A DNA stretch of 49,410 nucleotides from a bacterium. Its GTDB lineage: Bacteria > Patescibacteriota > UBA1384 > VFKW01. The translations under genes were made by a program, and so were the position numbers. Shown here one piece after another: positions 38,269 through 49,410 of this stretch (position 1 is its first letter; every line of letters starts with the position of its first letter). Location of the stretch: the NCBI GenBank assembly GCA_030647355.1, contig JAUSIS010000008.1, forward strand, positions 1 through 49,410. The letters run 5' to 3'. Under the pieces are notes generated by a model. It saw only the letters and a program-made list of their open reading frames with translations. It did not search any database and had not been told where the DNA came from.

Positions 38269-39603
38269 GTGGTGGTTTTGAAACCTTGGCTACAAGGAAC
38301 GCAGTGTGTTGGAGAAAAAGGGCAGCTGGAAATTGGCGGCTGCTCGACATTCCAAATCGCCTATGACTATGGGACCCCGGTTCATGTTATAGACGAGAAG
38401 TTCGCCCGTCAAAGGATGTTAGAATACGTCGAGGCGTTCGAGGATTCCTATGGTTATTCTCATGTCTCCTTTGCCGGCAAGAGCTTTCTCTGCTCGGCGT
38501 GGTGCTATGTCCTAGAGCAAGAGGGGATGGGACTGGATGTCTGCTCGCAAGGGGAACTCCATGTAGCCCGCAAGGCTGGCTTTCCACCGGAAGCCATAAC
38601 TGTCCACGGCTGTGCCAAAGATCGAGAGTTTTTGGAAGCAGCCATTGACTATCGTGTGGGACGGATTGTCATTGACAATCTGGATGAAATCCGCGTGATC
38701 AGCAACCTAGCTGACCAATTCGACGTCAAGCAAGGTGTCTTGATTCGAGTCGTTCCCGGCGTGGATACCCACACCCAAGCCAAGATCTCCACCGGTGCTC
38801 CGAACACGAAGTTCGGTTGCCACATTGTCGGAGGCATTGCTACAGAGGGGGTTAGGGAGATCCTCGACTCGCCGAATCTCGTATTCGGTGGACTCCACTC
38901 GCACATCGGCTCATCAATCACCGATTTCCAAGGATTCTACGACCAGATTGACGAGGTCTTGCAGTTCGCTCGTGCGATCGAGAAAGACTTCAAGGCCGAA
39001 ATCCCTGAGGTGAATATCGGCGGTGGTCTAGGCATTGCCTATCTGCCCGACGAGCAAGTGCCCACCATCACCGAATTTGTCGAGGCGATCTGCTCTCACT
39101 TCAAGGCGTCTCTCGAGAAGTATGAAGTGGCAAGTAAGCCGCAGTTGAGCGCGGAACCTGGCAGGAGCATCATCGCTCCGGCTGGAATCACTCTCCAGAA
39201 GGTCTGTGTTGTCAAAAAGATCCCGGACGGCACCGTCCATGTCATCCTCGACGGGGGGCTGTCAAACAATCCGCGTGTCGTCATGTATGACGCCAAGTAC
39301 CACATGTTCTTGGCCAATCGCCCCCAGGCTCAGCACGACATGAGAGTCACGGTTTCCGGCAGCCATTGCGAGACTGACCTTATTCGCGAGGATGTTTTGG
39401 TCCCGCACGACATCCGTCCGGGAGACATCATGGTTGTCCAATGCACGGGTGCATACGGGCATGTGATGTCGAGCAACTATAACGGAACCTGCCGACCGGC
39501 AGTTATCCTGGTCAATGACGGAGCAGCGAATCTCATTGTGCAGCGCGAGGAGTTCGACGATCTGGTTTATCGAGACTCGGTGCCAGCGCGCCTTCTCAAG
39601 TAA
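38269..39603 (+). CDS. lysA: Diaminopimelate decarboxylase-type PLP enzyme (fold type III)
   Basis: SHVSFAGKSFLC, GMGLDVCSQGELHVARKAGF, GGLHSHIGSSI, NIGGGLGIAY, SAEPGRSIIAPAG. Confidence 0.88.
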   Translation: MVVLKPWLQGTQCVGEKGQLEIGGCSTFQIAYDYGTPVHVIDEKFARQRMLEYVEAFEDSYGYSHVSFAGKSFLCSAWCYVLEQEGMGLDVCSQGELHVARKAGFPPEAITVHGCAKDREFLEAAIDYRVGRIVIDNLDEIRVISNLADQFDVKQGVLIRVVPGVDTHTQAKISTGAPNTKFGCHIVGGIATEGVREILDSPNLVFGGLHSHIGSSITDFQGFYDQIDEVLQFARAIEKDFKAEIPEVNIGGGLGIAYLPDEQVPTITEFVEAICSHFKASLEKYEVASKPQLSAEPGRSIIAPAGITLQKVCVVKKIPDGTVHVILDGGLSNNPRVVMYDAKYHMFLANRPQAQHDMRVTVSGSHCETDLIREDVLVPHDIRPGDIMVVQCTGAYGHVMSSNYNGTCRPAVILVNDGAANLIVQREEFDDLVYRDSVPARLLK

Positions 39604-39616
39604 TAGACATCAACCA

Positions 39617-39644
39617 AGGCGGCCATCAGCGGTCGCCTCTTTTC
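39617..39644 (+). terminator. Terminator after lysA
   Basis: aggcggcc-atcagc-ggtcgcct then ctttt. Confidence 0.65.
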
Positions 39645-39739
39645 ATATCAAAATTAATAACCCCATAAATATATTTTTATTAACCTCTGCGCTTTTATTG
39701 AGCCGTAAATTGTAGTAATATTAACCTGAAAGGGAAATT

Positions 39740-42355
<2,616 letters not shown>

Positions 42356-42477
42356 TGAGTGAAAAACAAGTAAGCGCAGTCCCGCACTTTACACTTTGTG
42401 TTATAATTGGACATAGTCCATTTAACCGAAAGTAATAGTGCGTGGATGTCACGGTAAATAATAACCGCAGGGGAGAT

Positions 42478-42942
42478 ATGTCCCAAAAATCTCAAAAATT
42501 ATATCCGATTATTGGAACTGGCATCTATATACTAAATGATAAAGCCGAACTTTTGTTAATGAAGCGAATCAGCCCCAATGGACCCGGCACATGGTCGCCG
42601 GCTGGCGGTCATCTTGAATTTGGGGAAGCTTTTGACGATTGTGTTCGAAGGGAAGCCAAAGAAGAATGGGGGATTGATGTTGGCAATATCCGTTTATTAG
42701 GATTGACAAACGATATATATCAGGCAAACAAACACTCTGTGACCCTCCATTTTGCCTGCTCTATCACAAAAGGCGAGCCGACTATCACCGAACCGCACAA
42801 TTTCACCGAAATTGGCTGGTTCAAGCTCAATAATCTTCCCTCCCCTCTCTTTCACCCTGTTGCCAATTTCTTACAAACTGAATTCGACTGTTTTTGTGGA
42901 AGTGGCAAGAAATACAAGAAATGCCACAGAATAGCCACATGA
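42478..42942 (+). CDS. NUDIX hydrolase with a C-terminal SEC-C-like zinc motif
   Basis: WSPAGGHLEFGEAFDDCVRREAKEEWGID (Nudix box) and tail [20 protein letters not shown] ggggag before ATG 42478. Confidence 0.88.
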   Translation: MSQKSQKLYPIIGTGIYILNDKAELLLMKRISPNGPGTWSPAGGHLEFGEAFDDCVRREAKEEWGIDVGNIRLLGLTNDIYQANKHSVTLHFACSITKGEPTITEPHNFTEIGWFKLNNLPSPLFHPVANFLQTEFDCFCGSGKKYKKCHRIAT

Positions 42943-43029
42943 TTGATAGCAAAATGACTTTCTCCTATTCAATACCCAAGGATTTGAATTCAACCTCAAA
43001 ATGAGTTATATTTGTTGGAGAGGTAATTC

Positions 43030-43713
43030 ATGCCCATTATTGAATTGCATAATGTTTCAAAAGAATATGGTCGCACGAAAGTTTTGCATGATGTGAGTGT
43101 CTCTTTTGATAAGGGTGAGTTTGTTTCGGTAGTCGGTCACAGTGGAGCCGGCAAATCAACCATCGTTAAACTGTTAACCTGCGAAGAAGTCCCAACTCGC
43201 GGCCGAATAATAGTTGCCGGCCGCGACATCACCCAGCTCAAACCTAAAGAACTGCCATACTACCGCCGGAAAATTGGCGTCATCTTCCAAGACTTTAAAC
43301 TTCTCCCCCAAAAAACTGTCTACGAGAATGTCGCTTATGCCCTCGAAGTCTGTGACTATCCTAATGCTGATATTAAAAAGCGCGTCTCCAAAGTTGTAGA
43401 ACTTGTTGGTCTATCGCATCGCGTCCATAATTACCCGAATGAATTATCGGGCGGTGAGCGCCAACGGGTAGCCATCGCCCGAGCGCTTATCCACAGCCCT
43501 AAAATATTAATTGCCGATGAACCGTCTGGTAATCTCGACCCTGTAAATACTTGGGAGATCATGGAATTGCTTTATCGTATTAACCGCAGCGGCGCTCTTG
43601 TTATTCTGACTACCCACAATAAAACTGTCGTCGATCGGCTCAAAAAACGCGTCGTTTTAATGAAAGGCGGACGTATAATCAGCGATGAGCAATCCGGAAC
43701 TTATGTCATATAA
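43030..43713 (+). CDS. ftsE: Cell division ATP-binding protein FtsE
   Basis: VGHSGAGKSTIVKLL, VIFQDFKLLPQKTVYENVAYALE, NELSGGERQRVAIARAL, ILIADEPSGNLDP. Confidence 0.95.
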   Translation: MPIIELHNVSKEYGRTKVLHDVSVSFDKGEFVSVVGHSGAGKSTIVKLLTCEEVPTRGRIIVAGRDITQLKPKELPYYRRKIGVIFQDFKLLPQKTVYENVAYALEVCDYPNADIKKRVSKVVELVGLSHRVHNYPNELSGGERQRVAIARALIHSPKILIADEPSGNLDPVNTWEIMELLYRINRSGALVILTTHNKTVVDRLKKRVVLMKGGRIISDEQSGTYVI

Positions 43714-43816
43714 AGGTAAAAAGTAAAATGCATATAGCAAAAACACAAATTAAAAATATTAAAACTAGCAGGTCTTTGCTTTTTTCTATTTTATCTTTAC
43801 TTTCAACGGAGTTGTT

Positions 43817-44746
43817 ATGAATATCCGTTCGCTTTACCGCATAATAAAATTTGGCCTTACCAATTTCTGGCGCAACCGTTGGCTTTCTTTAGCCGCCACC
43901 TTAATGATGACAATTACACTTCTTATTATCAGCTTCTTCGCAATATTAAATTTATCTGTTAATACTGTTTCACAAACCATCCGTTCGCGCCTAGATATGG
44001 AAGTTTTCTTCTTTGACGATCTGGTTCCCGAAGCAAAAATCCTCGCTTTAGCTCAAGACCTCAAGGGTCAGGCAAATGTCAAAGATGTCCACTTCGTCAG
44101 TAAAGCCGAAGCCCAGGAAAATTTCCAAAACTACGAAATAGATCCGGCCGTTATTCAAATAGCCAACGAAATGAATGTCTATCCCCGTAGTCTTAAAATT
44201 AAAGTCAACGATCCGGAAAAAATATCCGATGTCTCCAGTTTTATAAAACAAGCCAAATATTCCGACATTGTCTGTAAAGAATTAAAATGTTTGTCATCAA
44301 ACTCAAAACAAACTCAAGACACCACAAATACTCTCATTAACTACACCCGTTTCATTAAACGCATTGGCTGGGCAACAGGTGCCATCTTCGTTCTCGTCTC
44401 GATACTCATCATCCTAAACACTATTAAACTTACCATCTTTACCAGACGGGACGAGATTGAGATCATGAAGCTGGTTGGGGCAAATCATGCCTTTATCCGC
44501 TTGCCATTCGTGATCGAGGCGGTTCTTTACGGGCTTTTAGCTACCATTATCTCCCTTGGGACTATTACTTTGATTATTAAATTCACTACTCCCTACATTT
44601 CCCGCTCTCTCAAAATAGTTAATTTAGATATGATGCGTTTTTTCCAAGATCATCTATTTCAGATTATTCTCCTGCAACTAGGGGTCAGTCTCATAATTTC
44701 CATTTTCTGCAGCGTTATCTCGATTCGCACTCACCTGAAGACCTGA
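43817..44746 (+). CDS. ftsX: Cell division protein FtsX
   Basis: Four TMs and FtsX pattern FGLTNFWRNRWLSLAATLMMTITLLII...TRRDEIEIMKLVGANHAFIRLPFVIEAVLYGL. Confidence 0.93.
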   Translation: MNIRSLYRIIKFGLTNFWRNRWLSLAATLMMTITLLIISFFAILNLSVNTVSQTIRSRLDMEVFFFDDLVPEAKILALAQDLKGQANVKDVHFVSKAEAQENFQNYEIDPAVIQIANEMNVYPRSLKIKVNDPEKISDVSSFIKQAKYSDIVCKELKCLSSNSKQTQDTTNTLINYTRFIKRIGWATGAIFVLVSILIILNTIKLTIFTRRDEIEIMKLVGANHAFIRLPFVIEAVLYGLLATIISLGTITLIIKFTTPYISRSLKIVNLDMMRFFQDHLFQIILLQLGVSLIISIFCSVISIRTHLKT

Positions 44747-44770
44747 CCCCATTGACATTGAACTCTAAGC

Positions 44771-44798
44771 TTGACAGCCGAGCTGCCTATGCTAGTAT
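44771..44798 (+). promoter_or_regulatory. Sigma70-type promoter with an extended -10
   Basis: TTGACA - 16 nt - TGCTAGTAT. Confidence 0.6.
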
Positions 44799-44861
44799 TA
44801 AATCACGGCTTTTCTCGTGCTTATCGCTAAGATCGGCACAAATCAAGGAGGGTGTTGCTAA

Positions 44862-46100
44862 ATGCTCAAGATAGAGTTGGCAAATAGAAAAACTTTATCA
44901 CTAACCCGCAAAGGCGTAATCACGCTGATGCTTTTTACTATTTTATTGGCTTTTCTACCAGTTTCTGCTTATGGCGCTACTCTTGATGAATTGGAACAGC
45001 AAAGGATTGAAGCCGCGCAGAGGGCTAACGACCTCAAAAAACAAGCTGCTGAAAAAACAAACCAAGTAGATGACCTTGCCACGATAACGCAGAAACTTTC
45101 AAAACAAATCTCGGATCTTCAGTATAGAATTAATTCCCTTCAAAATAAAATCAATATTAATGAAAAATCCATTACTGAAACTGAATCGCAAATCCAACAG
45201 AAGCAAGCCGAACTTGAGATTAATATGCAAAAGCAAGCCGAAGCTATTCGGACATTATATGTTGTTGGCCGCAAAAGTACTCTCGAAACCTTGATAACCA
45301 GCAATTCGCTCTCAGAAACAGTCGCCCGAAAGCAGTATCTCTCTGCGTTATCAGGAAAGATCGAATCAATGATGAAGGAGATAAAACAGCTGAAGAAAGA
45401 CTTGGAAGCCAAGAAAGTAGATTTACAGAAACGTAAGGAAGACCTTATTGGGCAAAGAGAGCAGGTAAAAATCCAACAAGCAGACCTGCTTAACCAAAAA
45501 CAAATTCAGAACAGGCTTCTGAATGATACGAAAAATGCCCTCGCTGATTTACAAAGCCAACAAAGAGCAATGCAACGACAAGTGGCAGATATTCGTCAAA
45601 AAATTCAGGCTCTTAGTGCACAAAAAAATTGGGGTAACGGAATCATCTCTGATACTGATCTAAGTTGGTACCAAACACAAACAGGTAATTCTGCAAGTCT
45701 TGGCCCCTATACTATCAATGATTCAGGTTGTTTAATCACCTCTATTGCTATGGTGGCAACCTTTTATGGAACATGGGTTACTCCAACAACCATAGCAGGG
45801 AGTGGCTATATAGGGAGTGATGGGTTAGTTCCATCCCCCTTTACAGGTTATGGCGTGAGAGTTGACAGAGGCGTTCCCGTAGATTGGAGTGTTGTCAACA
45901 GTGATCTTGATAGTAACCGTCCTGTGATAGTGAGTCTATTTATCCCTGGATTTGAGTCAATTAATTCTGATGGCTCATCCCATTTTATAGTGTTAAAAGG
46001 TAGATCTAGCGATAAGTATATAATGCATGATCCCATTGGCACTGGCCGTAGCTATAGTTTAAGTCAGGTTAGATCAATGAAGCGAGTCCATGAGCTATAA
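44862..46100 (+). CDS. Secreted coiled-coil protein with a C39-like cysteine peptidase domain, candidate FtsEX-controlled hydrolase
   Basis: Signal/TM, CwlO/PcsB-like coiled coil, then SGCLITSIAMVATFYG (Cys), SSHFIVLKGRSSDKYIMHDP (His, Asp). Confidence 0.8.
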   Translation: MLKIELANRKTLSLTRKGVITLMLFTILLAFLPVSAYGATLDELEQQRIEAAQRANDLKKQAAEKTNQVDDLATITQKLSKQISDLQYRINSLQNKININEKSITETESQIQQKQAELEINMQKQAEAIRTLYVVGRKSTLETLITSNSLSETVARKQYLSALSGKIESMMKEIKQLKKDLEAKKVDLQKRKEDLIGQREQVKIQQADLLNQKQIQNRLLNDTKNALADLQSQQRAMQRQVADIRQKIQALSAQKNWGNGIISDTDLSWYQTQTGNSASLGPYTINDSGCLITSIAMVATFYGTWVTPTTIAGSGYIGSDGLVPSPFTGYGVRVDRGVPVDWSVVNSDLDSNRPVIVSLFIPGFESINSDGSSHFIVLKGRSSDKYIMHDPIGTGRSYSLSQVRSMKRVHEL

Positions 46101-46167
46101 CTACTAATCTTGTCTTCCCACTCTAATTTGTTATCATGAAGCCAGACGCTTTTGATTGTGGGGTAAA

Positions 46168-47178
46168 ATGGATGTAGAAAACTTAGTCAGTCCGGTTATT
46201 CAAGGATCTGACGATAATATTCTTGATGCGACTTTGCGTCCGAAAAAACTGACCGATTTTATCGGTCAACACACTACCAAACAAAACCTCCAGGTAGCAA
46301 TGTCGGCCGCCAAAGGCAGAGGCGAATCTCTCGATCATATTTTAGTCTATGGACCTCCTGGATTAGGCAAAACTACTCTCGCCAATGTTATCGCCCATGA
46401 AATGGCTGTCAGTATCCGTACCACCTCCGGACCGGCAATCGAACGGGCAGGCGATGTAGCCGCAATCCTTACCAGCTTAGAACCCGGCGACGTTTTATTT
46501 ATTGATGAAATCCATCGTCTCAACCGCAACATTGAAGAAATGCTTTATTCGGCCATGGAAGATTTCGCTATAGATTTAATTATTGGCAAAGGTCCTTCCG
46601 CCCGCACCCTGCGGCTCGATTTACCAAAATTTACTTTGATTGGCGCCACCACGCGCATTGCCTCACTCTCCTCGCCCTTGCGCGATCGCTTTGGCATGGT
46701 CTACCGGCTTGATTTCTACGATCCGCCTGACATCGAAAAAATCATCAATCGCTCGGCTAAGATACTCAAAATTGATATTGATAAAGCCGGCTTATCAACT
46801 ATATCCTTGTGTGCCCGCCGCACTCCCCGAATTGCCAATCGTCTTTTGAAACGTGTTCGCGACTATGCTCAAGTTCATGGCAACGGCGTAGTTGATGCTG
46901 TCACATCCAAAAAATCTTTGGACTGCCTGCATATTGATCATTACGGTTTAGATGAGATAGATAGAAGAATGCTCCGGACAATTATTGAAAAGTTTAGTGG
47001 CGGTCCCGTCGGTCTTAGTACCATCGCCGCCGCTATCGCTGAAGAGAAAGAAACCATTGAAGAAGTTTACGAACCCTACTTAATCCAAATGGGATTGCTT
47101 GAGCGCACCGGACGCGGCCGCAAAGCTACTCCTCACGCCTACTCTCACCTCGGTCTCGCCCCACCGCATGCAGTCTAG
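46168..47178 (+). CDS. ruvB: Holliday junction branch migration ATPase RuvB
   Basis: [83 protein letters not shown]. Confidence 0.97.
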   Translation: MDVENLVSPVIQGSDDNILDATLRPKKLTDFIGQHTTKQNLQVAMSAAKGRGESLDHILVYGPPGLGKTTLANVIAHEMAVSIRTTSGPAIERAGDVAAILTSLEPGDVLFIDEIHRLNRNIEEMLYSAMEDFAIDLIIGKGPSARTLRLDLPKFTLIGATTRIASLSSPLRDRFGMVYRLDFYDPPDIEKIINRSAKILKIDIDKAGLSTISLCARRTPRIANRLLKRVRDYAQVHGNGVVDAVTSKKSLDCLHIDHYGLDEIDRRMLRTIIEKFSGGPVGLSTIAAAIAEEKETIEEVYEPYLIQMGLLERTGRGRKATPHAYSHLGLAPPHAV

Positions 47179-47239
47179 CCCATCGCTCCTTCTCTTTGCT
47201 TTTTACTTTTTTAGTGTGTTACAATAATGACGAGGTTTT

Positions 47240-47425
47240 ATGGGTCAAGCATTGATTGGTTATACAATCTATCTTTTTCTTGTAGTTGTCATCAACGCCG
47301 CCGTGATTTATCATTTTACTAAGTACTGTTTTAAAGGCGACATTACTAGGGTAGTGGTAGTTTTTTATTCTATTGCAATGATTGCTACAGTGGTGATTAC
47401 TTTATTTTTATTAGGCATTATTTAG
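47240..47425 (+). CDS. Small two-TM membrane protein
   Basis: 61-aa hydrophobic ORF directly upstream of the bPH protein. Confidence 0.6.
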   Translation: MGQALIGYTIYLFLVVVINAAVIYHFTKYCFKGDITRVVVVFYSIAMIATVVITLFLLGII

Positions 47426-47432
47426 AGGCGAT

Positions 47433-48335
47433 ATGACTGAATCAGAACCACAATTTTACTTCCCAGACCAGAAACCCGATGAAAAAGTCTTCTTATTTGT
47501 CCGTCGTCATTGGATTAGTTTCGCCCCTACGATTCTCATCTCCATATTTATGATTTTTTTCCCCATAGCTGTGATAATAGGTATTATCTACGGTTTTAAA
47601 ATCGAGGTAAATCCCATAATTGTTCAATATATCATTCTGTCAGTTAGCGCTTATATTTTATTCATCATGACTTTTTTTATAGTCGGCTGGGTAGATTATT
47701 ATTTTGATGTACTGATAATTACCGATGAAAGATTAGTCAACATCGAACAAAACGGTTTATTCAACCGCCATATCTCCGAGCTGGATCTACTGCGCGTGCA
47801 AAATGTTTCCACCTCTGTAAAGGGGATATTGCCGACAATGTTCGACTATGGCTGTGTTGTAGTCCAGACTGCCGGTGAAAATCCTATGAGTGGTGCCAAT
47901 AGCAGAACAAGCGATTTTACTATGGAGAGTATGCCCGGTCCCCAGCATATTGCCCAAACCATCCTCCATCTTCACCAAGAATTGGTTTCCAAGCGGGGAC
48001 AAACCAAAGCCGCTCTCTATGGGGAAGGCGAGATACATCCCCACTCTCACGGAGACGATGATAATACTGAAAATCCAAATGAAAATGATAAAAACGATAA
48101 AAAACCCAAACCTGTCGGCGAAGATAGCCCAAAAGAAAAAGACAATACCCCTAAAAACACAGAGGAACCTCAAGAGAGTATATATGCCCATAAACTAAAA
48201 ACCAGCGAGGGTAGTGAATTGGAAACCGTCTCGCCAAAAGATCAAGAAGATACAGAGCCACCACAACCAGCCGCCACATTAAGACACGTAAAAGACGAGG
48301 GCCAACTAAGAGAAGGGGAAACAATAGATCTATGA
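47433..48335 (+). CDS. bPH-domain membrane protein with an acidic/low-complexity C-terminal tail
   Basis: Two TMs, then YYFDVLIITDERLVNIEQNGLFNRHISELDLLRVQNVSTSVKGILPTMFDYGCVVVQTAG. Confidence 0.75.
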   Translation: MTESEPQFYFPDQKPDEKVFLFVRRHWISFAPTILISIFMIFFPIAVIIGIIYGFKIEVNPIIVQYIILSVSAYILFIMTFFIVGWVDYYFDVLIITDERLVNIEQNGLFNRHISELDLLRVQNVSTSVKGILPTMFDYGCVVVQTAGENPMSGANSRTSDFTMESMPGPQHIAQTILHLHQELVSKRGQTKAALYGEGEIHPHSHGDDDNTENPNENDKNDKKPKPVGEDSPKEKDNTPKNTEEPQESIYAHKLKTSEGSELETVSPKDQEDTEPPQPAATLRHVKDEGQLREGETIDL

Positions 48336-49285
48336 ATTATCGTCTTGCGGCAACATTTTTTATTGCCCTAACTATGGTTTTTTTTCGCCTGCCTCATGCT
48401 GAAGCAGTCGCAGCTAACCGGATTATATGGGATACACCCCAGATAATTCCCGATTCTTTCGTTGTTCCCGCTGATACTACTTTAATAATTAAATCAGGGG
48501 TAACAATTACCACAACTAATCCCGATGGAGCAAATCTCGAAATCTTAGGTAACATCGTCACTTCCGAAGGCGATCCGATTCTATTTAATAATATCAACAT
48601 AACTATACAATCCTCATCCATCGAGCTTTCGCATATTATCAATTCCGAACTTCACGGCTCGATCAATATCGAGCAAGGTAAAGTCGAAATTACGAAAAAT
48701 AAAATAATTTCACCCGATATTGGCATAGCGATCTATCAATCCGACAATATTATCATCAGCCAAAACGACATTCAAGCCACCGAATCGGCGATAACCGTGG
48801 AGCAGTCAGAAAACATTGAAATTACCAAAAATAATATCCATACATCGGACATAGGCATTCTTGTAGGAGAAGGTACTTCCGGTAATCTGGAATTTAATAC
48901 ACTTACCGGCAATGGCATCGGTGTTCAAATTAATACACAAGATACCCTTACTTTTAGTAAGAACAATATATATCAAAATAATCTCACTCGCCTCTTCCCG
49001 GATGATTTAGATCGCAACTTCGGCGTGAAAGTCATAAATTATTCCGGACTGCTCAACGCCGCAAAAAATTGGTGGGGCTGCCCGACCGGTCCTCTTTTGG
49101 AGCGTTTGGACGATAATGTCTGCGAGGTGATATCGGAAAATATAGACTTTCAAAGTTGGCTCGAAGCTCAAGCAGTTTATCATCTCGAAAACTCCGACCT
49201 GATCATTCATGAAATTATGACCAATCCTTCAAGCGGTTCCAAAGGAGAATGGCTGTCAACGCAAAATAGAAATGTCCGCTTTTAG
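48332..49285 (+). pseudogene. Right-handed beta-helix (NosD-like) secreted protein, truncated inside a lamin-tail-like domain
   Basis: Repeats IIISQNDIQATESAITVEQSENIEITKNNIHTSDIGILV..., then LIIHEIMTNPSSGSKGEW followed by the out-of-character tail LSTQNRNVRF*. Confidence 0.7.
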
Positions 49286-49410
49286 CAATTTAGAAATGTC
49301 CCTTTTTTGGTGCACAATGACAAACTTTTTCCATGGATGATTTGCTTTCGGCGTCCAGGGAATTTGCGGATTTTCTTTCTCCTTTCTTTTTACAATTATT
49401 AGTTTTTGCG
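49254..49410. mobile_element. Probable left end of an insertion sequence, runs off the window
   Basis: Starts TGTCAACG; two copies of tagaaatgtcc (49267-49277 and 49291-49301) at 24-bp spacing; interrupts the upstream gene. Confidence 0.55.

Noticed and set aside
38387-39462. Multiple minus-strand and plus-strand ORFs inside lysA
   Set aside because: GC-rich shadow ORFs of the lysA frame.

Overview
The window looks like a chromosomal segment of a small-genome, AT-leaning bacterium. Short housekeeping operons and the gene style suggest a Candidate Phyla Radiation (Patescibacteria) member, but that is inferred from style only. The readable backbone is: def-fmt (one fused ORF) and priA on the minus strand; ferredoxin, lytic transglycosylase and alaS; an FtsA-like gene, a large membrane protein, ruvX, mltG, glmS and mreB-mreC-mreD-PBP2; a CdaR/PucR-type regulator; a NUDIX/multi-sensor histidine kinase/response regulator operon; greA; class I lysS; a GmrSD-like DUF262+DUF1524 gene; serS and a surface protein; hpf; lysA; secA; a NUDIX protein carrying a SEC-C tail; ftsE-ftsX and a coiled-coil/C39-like hydrolase; ruvB; a bPH-domain membrane protein; and a beta-helix protein cut by a probable IS end. 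The left edge holds a serine recombinase interrupted by one in-frame TGA. The most interesting signals are: (i) eight consecutive perfect inverted repeats in about 320 bp of non-coding DNA at 2406-2724; (ii) several GC-rich genes of foreign codon style, mostly single genes, each with its own terminator; (iii) an 'echo' of the alaS 3' end about 730 bp downstream of alaS, after a membrane gene broken at an A9 run; (iv) a PriA that has lost its helicase motifs but kept its zinc-binding cysteines; (v) a SecA-type SEC-C tail on the neighbouring NUDIX protein; (vi) a structured lysS leader overlapping the Shine-Dalgarno sequence; and (vii) a GmrSD-like gene placed between two tRNA synthetase genes. 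All calls were made by eye; no searches or folding were run.
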